A stretch of 64,000 bases of DNA, taken from positions 124,001 to 188,000 of the forward strand of contig JAWPHD010001151.1 in NCBI GenBank assembly GCA_037043455.1, in the 5' to 3' direction. This document shows, piece by piece, positions 11,996 through 23,479 of this stretch; the first letter of the stretch is position 1, and the number at the start of each line of letters is the position of its first letter. The position numbers and the translations under genes were made by a program. Origin of the DNA: Cyrtodaria siliqua. Its lineage: Eukaryota; Mollusca; Bivalvia; Adapedonta; Hiatellidae. The notes beneath the pieces are model-generated. The model was not told where the DNA came from, did not search any database, and was given only the letters and a program-made list of their open reading frames with translations.

Positions 11996-12423
11996 CCAGT
12001 TAACGGACGACGGACAACAGCTCTGCTCGGCCAGTAGAGCTTAAAATGATAAAAGCCATTCGAGTTAACGTCATGTTTTAATGAAATCAAATTTACACCG
12101 GAATGATTAGCCCTGTTCATCCGGCCTGCTTCTGGTTTCTTTGCTACGCTTTGTTACGTGTAGTCTAGTCTCGGACGCGGACATCCAAACCCGTATGATG
12201 TATATGTCTGACGCTAGTCTCGGACAGCCAAAATCGTATGATGTATATGTCATATATGTCTTACTTGCAAATATCGGTCTGGGCAGATTAGACCGATTAA
12301 AGTACCCACTAGCGATTAGCCGACTGAATTCGCCATTTTTTCACGCCAATAAAAGTGAACGTCTGCATGACGTTATGTTGTAAATAAAGTTACATGAGGT
12401 TTCTAGGCCTAGAAAGCAACCAA

Positions 12424-12490
12424 GCTAGTACCCAATGATTTGGCAGAAGCCAGAGCAACAAGAGAATAAACCATTAAGGGCATAAACAAA
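12424..12490 (-). mobile_element. Small fragment of retroelement family A/B/C
   Basis: The run TGGCAGAAGCCAGAGCAACA followed by AGAGAATAAACCATTAAGGG matches the same part of the copies at 26958, 48670 and 54918. Only this piece is present. It lies in the unpaired centre of the foldback. Confidence 0.7.
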
Positions 12491-13660
12491 TGAATACAAA
12501 CAAATAAACGTAACCATCAGGATTTAAAAAGTGACTTTGGCCAATCATCGATCATACCTGTTTTTCGGTATGACCTCGTTTTGAGGTGTCAACATTTTTA
12601 AAGAAGCTTTACTCTAGCCTTGGTCACACAGTCTGCTCTTGGTTTCTTCGTTACGCTATGCTACATGGATTCAGCCAGGGGAAACAGCGTAAAGGCCTGG
12701 GGGAAAATAGATTGTTAAAAGTGCAACTAACAATGAGGAGATTTTGGCGAGACTTTGAGAGATTTTATGTAAAATAAACATATTTTCATGTTAATTAAAA
12801 AATTTAAAATTTAAAATGTCTTACTTTTACCTGATGAGAAGCAGCACGTGATGGTAACAAGTGTAACTAAACTGTTGGGTTATGCTGTAATTGGCGATAT
12901 TTATACTTTTGTCATTTTTAAATAATATTGACCGTTATCTATTATTGGTTAATTTAATGTTATCTGTTATTTATTTATCTTGTCCCCAAGCCCCCTTTCT
13001 CCCCCTCCACCACCTATCGTAAAATGTAAAATTTAGGACTGCTATTTAGGTTTTTTTACTGTGAAAAAATGTTGTATCGTTAATTCATTGTTATCTATTA
13101 TCATCAAATTCAATTTGCTGTTATCCTGTTATGAGACCCTACCCCCACCCTACCCCTCCTCCCACCGTCATGTAGCTTTATTTACAACATAATGTCATGC
13201 AAACGTTGACTTGTATGTGCATGAAATATGGGCGAATACAGTTGGCGCTTTATTTGATCTTATCTACCCAGGCCGATATTTGCCAGTAAGATGCATGATA
13301 TCGCCTGCAGAGCAATCAAGGTCCAGTGAAAGTCAGGATTGACATGGGAGTCCTATTGGCTGTTTCCCATTGGTTAGAGGTTCCGGGTGAAGCCCACTGA
13401 AGCGCAAGACTGTCTGTGGTTGAATTTCACGAATTTTAGCTTAGATGCCCTATTCAAAGTGCAAATGTTTTACCCCCACCCCACACTGTTGTAGCTTTAT
13501 TTACAACATACCATTATGCAAACGTTGACTTTTATTTGCGTGAATAACGGGCGAATACAGTCGGCTAATCGCTAGTGGGCTCTTTTATCGGCCTGATCAA
13601 CCCAGACCGATAGCTGCAAATAAGACATATACGTCATACGATTTCGGCTGTCCGAGATTA

Positions 13661-13928
13661 GCGTCCCTGTGGCCGATGGATTAACGACGTTGCGTTGTAA
13701 ACCGTCTCGCCTCTCACCGCTGCGGGTTCGAATCCCACTGGGAGCTCGACTTGTATGTTAGGAAGTGTCGATTCTTACAGATGGCGGGAGGTATACATTA
13801 CAGGTTCTACCCAGGAAAAGTGGATGGTCTGCCTCAACCTTAAAAAAATCGACCGTCATAAATAACATTACATGTGTTGAAAATGACGTAAACCACCATA
13901 CAAACAAACAAACACACAAACAAACAAA
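13661..13928 (+). mobile_element. tRNA-derived SINE with CAAA tail and 13-bp target duplication
   Basis: The head contains an A box (TGGCCGATGG) and a perfect B box (GGTTCGAATCC). A body follows, then a CAAA-repeat tail (13905-13928). It is flanked by CTGTCCGAGATTA (13648-13660) and CTGTCCGAGACTA (13929-13941). The insertion is inside the right arm of the foldback, so it is younger than that structure. The tRNA head resembles Leu/Ser-type tRNAs. Confidence 0.88.
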
Positions 13929-14319
13929 CTGTCCGAGACTATAATACACGTAACATAGCGTATCAAAAGCAGGCCGAACGACCGAGGCTAATCATTTCCG
14001 TGTAAATTTGATTTAATAAAAACATGACGTTAACTCGAAATGTTTTATCATTTTTTAGATTTTAAATCGACTTATTTATATCACATAATCGACAAACTGT
14101 ACATATCTTGAAATAAATATCTCGTGTATATCAGATAAATATCTCGTGTAATACAGATAATACTCATTACGTCGAGTACCTTTATATTAATATATTTTTA
14201 TTTGCTTTGTTTCAACGCGATAGAAATAAAATAAAAAAACATCAAGTTCACTAAAAACGATTTATTGTTAAGTAAAGAACCAGTTCAACGTATTTGTTTT
14301 GCATTTATTGGAAAATGTG

Positions 14320-14545
14320 AAAATTGTTGGGCTATTTTTTTTGTATTCAATGTGACCAGTTGTGCCTGGGTACAATGAACTCGTGAAAAATGTAGAGCTA
14401 TTTTTTTATAGCCAATGTAATTAATTGTATCCAATGTAACCAGTTGTGCCTGGGTACAAAAAATGATCTCGTAAAAAATGTTGGGCTAATTATTTTGTAT
14501 TTGTTTTGTATCCAATGTAACCAGTTGTGCCTGGGTACAAAAAAT
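14320..14545 (+). repeat. Three imperfect tandem units of about 90 bp
   Basis: Each unit carries a form of TATCCAATGTAACCAGTTGT followed by GCCTGGGTACAA and a GTGAAAAATGTTGGGCTA-like run. The units end near 14372, 14458 and 14540. No gene is seen between 14312 and 15525. That interval also holds an AT-rich TTAATTAA tract (14818-14875) and a diverged direct repeat (14970-15042 against 15270-15342, sharing GAAATATCAAAATCGTAAAA and AAGGCTCGGATTAA). Confidence 0.75.
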
Positions 14546-15525
14546 AAACTGTGTGAAAACAATTGTAGTTTTGGGCCATATATGATTCCATATAGCGTAT
14601 ATAGTGAGCAGTGAAGCGTAAATTTGCTGTACCCCTCGTATATGGATATAGTTAATTGTGGATTCCATTTTCTGTATACGTTTTGAAATCAAGGTGAAGT
14701 ATGTTTTGTTAAAATTCCAATGAAGCTTTGCATACGTGTATGATTTAGTTATAATGTGTGTAAATGTGATTTAGACGTCACTGGTGAAATCGCAAAAAAT
14801 CGGGAGGTGTTTCATTAAAGTAATTAATTAATTATAAAATAATTAATATAAAACATTAATTAATTAATAAGTTTGACTAATCGACACGACGCCGTAGATA
14901 CTGTTGGTAGCTACCTCGAGCGATCCCCGGTTTGTACTATAGGAGTTCCTTTGACCCGACAGTAGACAGCTAAAAGAAATATCAAAATCGTAAAAAAGGG
15001 CTTTTAAGGTCAGAGAAGGCTCGGATTAACTAGACGATATGCACGTCTCCACTTCGAACTGTCTGATGCTTCTAATCGTTTCGTGAAGTCCTTCATGTAG
15101 ATATGGAGGAATACACATGTAGTTTGGACAAGAATTTGTGTGAATATAATCAACCGTCAAAAATCATTGAACCGGACCGTGTCATGTTTACCAAGATATG
15201 AAAAATTCCACTTCATACTGATGCTTCTAATAAAAGTTTGTAAACTTCCATCAAAGGGTTATGGAGATCACGGCCAGAAGAAATATCAAAATCGTAAAAA
15301 GCGGCTAGTACGTTCAGACAAGGCTCGGATTAATCATCTAGTCTAGTTGTGTTATTTGTGACACGCTCTTTCTGCATAGCTCTTTTCTGGATTTTCACGA
15401 AACTTTATGCTTATAAAACACACATTAATTATGTTCGCAAATATTACACACCAAACTTTATTGAATATTTACTAATTAAAAGCAAGATTGTTTGACGGAA
15501 TTCAATATCGGTACAAAAAAAAGAG

Positions 15526-15655
15526 AAACCGCTTCGGGCGTTTGAACTCGCAGCCCAAACTAAATTTACACTCGCGGTAATAATAGTGAGCGTGAGCGTA
15601 AAGTAAGTCGACATCGCTCCTGACTGAGCTAACCGGGCTATACATATAACGCAAT
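15526..15655 (-). mobile_element. tRNA-like sequence with a long insert between A and B boxes
   Basis: On the minus strand the sequence reads GCCCGGTTAGCTCAGTCAGG (A-box type), then about 60 bases, then GCGAGTTCAAACGCCCG (B-box type). The insert can fold by pairing TTTACGCTC with GAGTGTAAA. It is too long and irregular for a normal tRNA. A tRNA-derived SINE head or a tRNA pseudogene with an intron-like insert both fit. No target duplication was found. Confidence 0.5.
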
Positions 15656-16389
15656 ACATACTATGGTGAAAACCTAATACGCCAACGGAAGTCACATGAT
15701 CGCAGAAAAGGTAAATATGGTGGGTCCACTTTATTTATAAATATTAATTAAAACTTCTTTTTTTCAAACTCACGAATGCATTACTTCGGACTTCTTAGGG
15801 TCTATATTACTTCAGACTTCTTAGGGTCTATGCTCATGTTTTCATGTATACATTTCACTGAATAAAAGGCAGACGGTTATTTGGTTATGCTTAATATCTG
15901 CTTACCTACGGACAGTGTCCCTTTAAAGCTTACTTTCTAATAAAAACATTTCATTTTTAACTTTTCCATTTCGTTCTCTGCGTTTGCTACACCAAATTGA
16001 ACTCTATTAAAATACACTATTTATTCTTACTGCCGCTCGTCGTCATAGTATAGATTGTATACTATGACTTTTCTTGTTATATCTACTTTTAGCATTTTAA
16101 AAGTTAATACGGTATTTATAATATTAAAAATTAGAAAAAGAGTTTGGGTCCGCATGTTCTCTACGACACCATCTGAGCACGTGATGCATAAAACAATCAA
16201 TAATTGAGGGTTATCTATACTTCAGACCTTTAGAAAACAAATGCCGAATACGTTTCTTTATAAAATATCAAATATCAAATTTACCAGTGATGACATGAGC
16301 TGCCCGAGAATAGCAAATTTTTGATGCTTTCCACTCACATTCTTTAGGAGTGTTATTTACTATATCAAAGTCAGAATCTATTTTGTTGT

Positions 16390-17032
16390 AGCTGAAGTTG
16401 TAGTTGAAAAAGATATATAAAGATCGGATATAAAATGAAGGTCCTACAGTGTTTATAAGTCAAAATATTGCAATTTTTTTATTAAATCAAGGCCATAACT
16501 GTGATTTATTATCCGATATTGGTGGTTTTCAAACTCGATGGAATATTAAGACACTGGTTATGTTTGGTAAAGATCAGATGCAAAAGGAAGGCACTAGAGT
16601 GTTCACAAGGCAACATATAGCCTTTTTTAATTGAAGCAAGTGCCATAAATCTGATGTTTATTTTTCGATAGTGGAGTTTTTCAAACTCATCCTAGTTTTC
16701 ATCGGTATAACCATTCTGGTCAAGGTTAGTAAAGCTCGGATACCAAATGAATGTGCTAGAGTGTTGATAAGGCAAGCTATAGCATATTTTCATTAACTCA
16801 ATGACCATAACTCTGAAATATATTATCCTATATTAGTGGTTTTCGGAACCGCTCGATCTCTTATTGTAACTAAGATTCTGGCCACGTTTGATAAAGATCG
16901 GATGCAAAATGAAGGGCTAGTCTGTTGACATCAAATAATTAAAGGACGACGGACAAACGGACGTCACACAACCGGCCATGGTATAAGCCCTACTGGCCTG
17001 CCTTTGGAATGCCTTTTGCCAGTAGAGCTAAG
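16390..17032 (+). mobile_element. Short tandem-repeat element with terminal hairpin
   Basis: Three to four diverged units of about 160 bp share AAAGATCGGATnnAAAATGAAG, AGTGTT.A.AAGGCA and CCATAACTCTGA. The element ends with GGACGACGGAC and a hairpin, GCCCTACTGGC (16986) pairing with GCCAGTAGAGC (17018). It has the same end design as 8657-12042 but different repeat units. No coding sequence. 15700-16390 shows nothing recognisable apart from a short direct repeat of ACTTCTTAGGGTCTAT (15790-15831). Confidence 0.7.
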
Positions 17033-17332
17033 AAATCAAAATCCTCTTTACTTAAGTCATCCCCTTTACTTAAGTCATCGTGAGTGCGTATTGTTTGATT
17101 AACGCACTAGTATGTTGTATACACTGTCGAACTCCTAACAGATGACGACGACGACGGTTAATCGCAAAATCATATCGGGAATCTTAGCATGCATGAATGT
17201 ATGTAAAATGCTTAACTATTAATAGTAACTAGAACTATTGCTGAAGAATGCAGAAAACGAACTGACAACATCTCATGAGCAAACCAAAGAAACTGTATTA
17301 AGACAACCCAATAATAAAATGAACCAATTTAC

Positions 17333-17593
17333 CTCCTTTCTTTTCAAAAGTGATGTAGGCTATATCTTCATCAGTCTCTTCTATTCTAAATGCTTTGATG
17401 TCGCCCCCTCCAGATCGTCTTCTATTTTCGAAGTAATACTGTAGAATTTCGGCTGATTTCACTATATTCATGCCCTTCACCTGTACAGTTTTCGGATGTT
17501 CCGGAGGAATGGGGATTTCTGGATTATGCATTTGAACAGAGACAGTCTTCCCGCTGAGCTTGTGATCATGTTTTGCAGCAACTCTCTTTGTAA
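17333..17593 (-). CDS. RRM-containing exon of a PARP14-like gene (downstream exon)
   Basis: This is an internal exon of 261 bases, read from acceptor CTGTTCCAG|TT to donor GGAG|GTAAAT. It enters and leaves in codon phase 1. It encodes the end of one RNA-recognition-motif fold (TKRVAAKHDHKLSGKTVSVQ), a proline-rich linker, then the start of the next RRM (KTVQVKGMN, YYFENRRRSGGGD, AYITFEKKG). The FENRRRSGGGD signature and the repeated layout match the tandem RRMs of the PARP14/PARP10 group and related NMI/IFP35-type proteins, which act in ADP-ribosylation and interferon-type responses. No catalytic or macro domain is in the window. A longer version starting at 17618 (acceptor TTTCTTTAAG) is possible but would shift the phase. 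Confidence is good for exon and fold, moderate for the PARP14 name. Confidence 0.75.
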
Positions 17594-17725
17594 CTGGAAC
17601 AGATATGTAAACGTATTCCTTAAAGAAACAAACAACAATCTTGAAATTGTCATCAAGCATTAACATTTGCAAACATTTATAAATCCAGAATCATTTTGAA
17701 TTTAAACCCACTTGCATATAATTAG

Positions 17726-20700
17726 ATTTGTTCTACTAGGGAACAAATACTAATTATTTCAGGGGGTGGAAATCAGAGGTTATTATGAACGTGTAATTCT
17801 AACGCATACACCTCTTTGCAGTGACCGCCATTTGGTCAGTATCGATCTGTTTTTGTGTTCTAAAAATCGGTATTTAATTGTTATCTCCAAACTACTTGTT
17901 GATAATACGCAGCAAATATTAGTGTTGAATGTTTGTTACATGTCGGTATACCCTGCTTATGTTCGCAACGGCCGTATTGTGCTACGATGTTGACAGATAG
18001 GAATTCTCAGTCGGTCGGAGAATGCAAAAGGAGCGACAACTCTGGTTATTGATTTGAATTTGCAGTCGTGCAGGATGGTAGATGACGTTTGCCAAGGCAG
18101 TGAACTTATTTAGACATAGAAAAGTTATAAGTATGTGTAACATTATGTTTAAATAACATCCGACAGGTATTTAAGTGTATAATAACAGTTTTGAAACGAA
18201 AGCGTTTATTTCGATTCTTCTGTCATAGCCTACCAGAAGTATGACACTGTATGTGCTATTGCTTTTGAAAGTTGATTCCAGCTTATTATTTTGTCATTTC
18301 TGTATCGAACACAAGTCGACAATATTGACCAATATTACAATATTGTATTAAAGGAAAGTGTGGATGTCAATTGTTGGGTCATAGCCGTACATAATTCTTT
18401 CCAAGTTAGCGGTACAGTGTTACAATTAGAAATCACGGTATTTAAATGCTATCTCGAAACCAATTGGTAATACGCATCAAGTGTTATTAATAGTTTTTTA
18501 CATGTCGGTGTCCCCCGCTTATGTTGGAAATGGCCGATGGTTAAAGATTAACTTTTGCAATGTGTGTGTCGATGGGCACATCGATTTCTTTTACATCATT
18601 CATCCAGGGTGTTTTGGTCTATATTAGTATATACACATTTAGATGACTAATATAATTATTCGAATAAAAAGTAAATAAAATAACGTTGTATATGCATTTG
18701 TAAACTACTAAACGTGTTTGTTTTATCGTTGATAAAGCGGCCGGGACATGCTGGATGGCGGATGACTTTGCCAAGGCGGCGATATAACTTAGCTTTAGTC
18801 CTAGAAAAATAGTATAGTAACACTTGTGTTTAAATAATGTAAGGGAGGTAGGTATAATATTTGAGTAAGAACTTGAGGTGTTTATTTCCATTTGTCTGGA
18901 GTAGCCTAACATAAGTATGGCATTATATAGGGTGGCAGTGCAAGCGCAAGGCTATCGCGTCAGAATGTTGCAATAGTGTTAAACGAAAGTGTTGATGTCG
19001 ATTTCTAGGACATAGCCTAACATTATTCTATAAAATTAAAAAAAACAAAAAAACAACATATATATATATAATGTTCTGTTATTACATATTACATTTTGTA
19101 AATTTATTAAGCTCACGACAGTATTAAGGATTCATAGGGTGGGGGGGGGGGGGGGGTTGGGGGGGGGGGGGGGACATATATAATAATAATAAACCTTATC
19201 AAATATATACACCTTATCCTGTCTTAGTGGAGTAGCATCATTAAACCATTTGCCACTGATTTCAGATCATGCGAAAAAGAGTATCCAAAAATCCGTATGT
19301 TCGGGGAGAGGGACAAAAGAAATGCAAGATAGAGTGGATCTGAAGATAATGGTTCTAAGGCACTCTAACACTTTTGACCAAGCAACATTGACCCCGTGGC
19401 ATTACTGGGAACAATGGACATGCAATCTGCATTTAAACGGTTGCAAATCAATTTCATAGCTTTTGAGTTGTTGAGTTATAAAATATTTTATAGTTGTAAT
19501 CAATATCATAGTGAGAAAATATGCTTTTTATATTGTGCTTTAATTTCTGTATTTGCTTTACCTTCACAGGGATAAATTACAGGGTCACAAACATGTTTTT
19601 GTTTGGATAAATTTGCCATGTGTTTTTCATTTTAGCAATTTATTTCAGTAAACAGTTTTTCCGAAAATACAGTCTAAGGACCTATGATTTATGTAAAGCC
19701 ACTCGGTTTACAGCGGGATTTCGTGGTATCTCAAGAGTTTGTGGGAAAATGTTTAATCGTGTGATGCTGATCATGGGAAGTCAACCAGGATCAGAATAAG
19801 TAAGGCGAAGACGCAGACTGCGAGTATAGTAGCCAACTGGGATCGCAAATTTGTGGCTAAATGAACAGATGTCACAACGCTAAGGGAACAGGGCTCATTT
19901 TTAAACACTTTATTATGGCTTTTAATTCAATTAAAAACTACAGCAACAACAACAGATAACAAAAACAAAGAACATACATTCTTTCTATTCACTTTGGAGA
20001 AATATGCACTTTCTACAGTGGGTGTCGGCAACTGGCCTAGAATTAAAGTGAATTGAATTGAATTGGGTTGTAAGGCGCACCAACACATGAAAGATTATAT
20101 GGTGCCTAACAGGAATGAAAGTGAACCATATTCTTAATGTGTGTAAAGTGGTGCGCTTTTTGTTGTCGCAGTTATAACAAACCGGTATAAATTGTCACTT
20201 TTTACACTTGGAGTAGGCAAATGCATGAATGTTGGTTAATGAGTATATTAACTTTACGCCTAACTGAAAACGTTATATACTACCCGTTATGTTATTTACA
20301 CCAAGAGTGTGAGAATGTCTAAGAGCATGTTATTAACATGTCGCCAGTACTTAGATATCTCCGCCCTAGTGTTTATGTCGTAGTATATTGACAAAAGGTT
20401 ATAATACAACAGCATTTTTAATTTTTATCTCAATAATAAATTATTGACAACTGGCGGCGTGTTGATTGCAGGTCTATGCTATTGTTCTTTTGTCAAATTG
20501 ATGATAGATATATGTCACAGTTTGTTTAGCTTATTACGGATATGTTTTTACTTACTGCTGTGTCTGCTGCTGCTATAACAGTATAAATGTCTTAAATATT
20601 TTCGTCTAGCGGTCAGCTTTACACATTTATTCTGTTTGCGTACAATGATGTTTTCATTCAGTGGCTGTTGTTTTTATACAGAGTGGTGGCTGATGCTGTT

Positions 20701-22561
20701 TTAATTATAATTAGATCTCTGTGCTATAGGTTATTTTATTCCATACTTTGCACTTCAGTTTGTGTCACCATCACGATGTCGATAGGCCAATCATCAATGT
20801 TCCTATGTCGAATAACATAACTGGGTATCGGACATGTGGTTGCGAGACGTACCATAGAGACCTTCAGTAGTTGGTATCATATGTTAAGCTCTCCGTTTAC
20901 AATTTGCTTGTATACATGATAGCCAGGAACCAACATTTAGACCTGGTTTATGAACTAAGGTAATTGCAGACCAGACTCGTACTATGAAAGCCAAAGTGAA
21001 TATGTCGCACGGATCTGTATACAATTGGGCTCCTGCCGTTTTTGATCGTAGAGTTTATGGACATTTAGTTATCTATTGTGAATGTCAAAGTAGGCTTATA
21101 ACACCTATTTTGTGTTGAATTTGGAAATATTTATTGAACTGCTTAATTTCTTGCCAATGAATGCATATAGTGGCATTTCATTGTTTAGGAACAAGAAAGT
21201 AGATGATGCTTTATTGCCTAATAATTTGTATTTCTATTAAGGATAATAAATAGTGGGGCCTTCCCAAACATTATTTTAACTTTGGGCTTTTAAATTAATC
21301 CTTACGATAATTATGTTAAATATTGAAATCTTATAAAAGTTCATTTGTTTGTTGTTTTTAAGACAATGCTGTATTGGGATGATGTACACATTTTATCAAG
21401 GCAAGCCTTGTTTGTGAATGGTTTACAACAAAAAATTCAATGTTTTATAAGTTAAATTGAAGAAATTATACATTCAACCTTTAAGCTTGGCTGTGGCTTT
21501 GCAATCGTATAGATATTTTTTTATATTTACCCTATTTGGGTTAGATTAGCTCTCCGTAGCTATTTTATCGCAACAAACTGTTGTTGAGCCTTTTTGTAAC
21601 TTTTATAAATTATTTATAAATTATGACATGACACAATCGCTTCATTGGTTGAGGTATGTCTGTTATACCTCTTTGGAGGTTTTTGTTTGTGCTTTTTGTA
21701 GTCTTTTATATATGACATGACACAATCGCTTCATTGGTTGAAGTATGTCTGTTATACCTCTTTGGAGGTTTTTTGGTTGATTTTTATAGTTTTTTGATTT
21801 TGTTTATGTATATGACATAACACAATCGCTTCATTGGTTGAAGTACGTCTGGCATACCTCTTTGGAGGTTTTTATTATCTAAGCTGTGTTCCGCTTCCCC
21901 CATAGTTTTTTGATTTTGTTTATGTATTTGACATAACACAATCGCTTCATTGGTTGAAGTATGTCTGTTATACCTCTTTGGAGGTTTTTTGGTTGATTTT
22001 GTTTTTATATATTTTTGATTTTGTTTATGTATACAATCGCTTCATTGGTTGAAGTACGTCTGTTATACCTCTTTGGAGGTTTTTAGTTTTTTGATTTTGT
22101 TTATGTATATGACATGACATAATCGCTTCATTGGTTGAAGTACGTCTGTCATACCTCTTTGGAGGTTTTTTGTTATCTAAGCTGTGTTCCGCTTCCCCCA
22201 TATTTGGCGGTGCCACGCGGCATGAGGCATACACATGCTGAGTGGCATGTGGCGGTATTTCGCGGACACAGCATAGTGTAGTTAAAATATTCTAAGAACT
22301 TTGTTATTTTCTATGCAAGAAGTTTTTAATTTTAAGACTTGTCTTTGTGAACATCTGTTCCCAGGATTTACACTGTACAGTGGTCAGTTACAATTTAAAC
22401 TTAGTTTGGACGACTATGAACATTGGATTTAACTGAAATGTTCCAATTTGATTAACTACACATTTTATTTTACACTATATATTGTTGAAGCCATGGCCAG
22501 CTTATTCCAATAAATATAAACTAGTAACATTTTGTTTTATTTGTAACTCATCTTAAATAAT
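17726..22561 (-). mobile_element. Helentron-like non-autonomous element, long copy (about 4.8 kb)
   Basis: The left end, which is the 3' end if read on the minus strand, is a perfect 8-bp hairpin: ATTTGTTC (17726) with GAACAAAT (17741), loop TACTAGG. Just inside it lies ATTATTTCAG. The right end finishes ...CATCTTAAATAAT, whose complement ATTATTTAAG is a near match to that inner sequence. One terminal repeat plus a subterminal partner beside an end hairpin is the asymmetric inverted-repeat design of Helentrons. The copy at 60989 repeats the first 3 kb. No Rep/helicase gene or long ORF is present. Inside are a G homopolymer run (19139-19173) and the minisatellite at 21632. Confidence 0.65.
21632..22200 (+). 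repeat. Six-unit minisatellite whose units each hold two hairpins
   Basis: Units start with ACAATCGC at 21632, 21722, 21822, 21938, 22033 and (variant) 22119, spaced 86 to 116 bases. The conserved core of about 52 bases contains CTTCATTGGTTGAAG and ACCTCTTTGGAGGT, both short palindromes. Units three and six also share a trailing ATCTAAGCTGTGTTCCGCTT, so there is a higher-order pattern. It sits near the right end of the long Helentron-like copy. Confidence 0.88.
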
Positions 22562-23479
22562 GGGATTTGTTCTACTAGGGAACAAATACTAATTATTTCA
22601 GGGGGTGGAAATCAGAGGTTATTATGAACGTGTAATTCTAACGCATACACCTCTTTGCAGTGACCGCCATTTGGTCAGCATCGATCTGTTTTTGTGTTCT
22701 AAAAATCGGTATTTAATTGTTATCTCCAAACTATCCCACCCACCCTCCCCTCCTGTGTTTGTTGTTTATATTGTATTTGGTACCAGTCTCTTTGTCTTGT
22801 CGTGCATATATTTCAATGAAAAGCATGAGGAGATGAGATGCCTAGTGGTCTGTCGTCGTCGTCATGGCTCCATCCGAATCTCGTTTGCGGTGGTATACAC
22901 TGGTGCAATCTTTGGGGATACAGCTACAAGACGTTTTCAAATACTACTATTGACGGTGCAAGACGTTGTGGTATCGATGCATGAGGAGATGAGATGCCTA
23001 GTGGTCTGTCGTCGTCGTCATGGCTTCATCCGGATCTCGTTTGCGGTGGTCCACATTGGTGCAATCTTTGGGGATACACCTACAAGAAGATTTCAAATAC
23101 TACTATTGACGGTGCAAGACGTTGTGGTATCGGAACGCGAAGAACTTTAAAATCGTCTATGAACTTTGTGTCGCGGTATTTCGCGGACACAGCATAGTGT
23201 AGTTAAAATATTCTAAGAACTTTGTTATTTTCTATGCAAGAAGTTTTTAATTTTAAGACTTGTCTTTGTGAACATCTGTTCCCAGGGTTTACACTGTACA
23301 GTGGTCAGTTACAATTTAAACTTAGTTTGGACTATGAACATTGGATTTACCTGAAATGTTCCAATTTGATTAACTACACATTTTATTTTACACTATATAT
23401 TGTTGAATCCATGGGCAGCTTATTCCAATAAATATAAACTAGTAACATTTTGTTTTATTTGTAACCCATCTTAAATAAT
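22562..23479 (-). mobile_element. Helentron-like element, short internally deleted copy
   Basis: It has the same hairpin start (22565-22587) and the same right end (...CCCATCTTAAATAAT) as the 4.8-kb copy, and stands directly after it, head to tail. About 180 bases at the left and 290 at the right (from CGCGGACACAGC) match the long copy. The middle is replaced by a 2 x 156-bp repeat. The tandem placement suggests rolling-circle or end-to-end insertion. Confidence 0.7.
22824..23135 (+). repeat. Two tandem 156-bp units
   Basis: CATGAGGAGATGAGATGCCT starts at 22824 and at 22980. The two units are about 95 percent alike by eye. As 156 is a multiple of three, an ORF stays open through both (22605-23150), but the protein is cysteine- and valine-rich repeat without recognisable fold, so it is not called a gene. 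Confidence 0.85.

Larger units (their letters stand above)
8657..12042 (+). mobile_element. 3.4-kb tandem-repeat element with terminal hairpins, inserted in the foldback arm
   Basis: It begins CAAGAGGCCCAAGAGGGCCT, a 6-bp-stem palindrome, then GCTCTGCTGGCT. It ends with GGACGACGGAC and a hairpin, AGCTCTGCT (12019) pairing with AGTAGAGCT (12033). The uninterrupted right arm of the foldback reads TCTAAAAAATGATAAAA where the left arm reads TCTAAA, then this element, then AAAATGATAAAA, so both ends are fixed to within a few bases. Inside are AT- and A-rich tracts (8780-8870), single repeat units (8870-9200), duplicated segments (9290-9700) and the long array described separately. It has no protein-coding capacity, and resembles the non-autonomous 'pearl'/HINE elements of bivalves in layout. 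Confidence 0.75.
8463..14311. repeat. Large inverted repeat (foldback), left arm split by an insertion
   Basis: The left arm (8463-8656 continued at 12043-12395) is the reverse complement of the right arm (about 13489-14311). Matching landmarks are CAATAAATGCAAAACAAATAC at 8468 against its complement near 14290, GAGTTAACGTCATG at 12062 against 14020, and the paired CTGTCCGAGA / TCTCGGACAG sites. The central 12400-13490 is unpaired and contains another direct copy of the inner arm sequence (13160-13290). No coding sequence is seen. It could be a foldback transposon or an inverted tandem of one dispersed repeat. Confidence 0.75.

Noticed and set aside
21632..22200. Possible CRISPR array
   Set aside because: Repeat and spacer lengths vary, the spacers are related to each other, there are no cas genes, and the context is an animal genome.
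22605..23150. 181-codon plus-strand ORF with internal repeats
   Set aside because: It lies inside the short Helentron-like copy. Its first part is shared with non-coding copies at 17766 and 61030, and its length comes from a 156-bp duplication that preserves frame.
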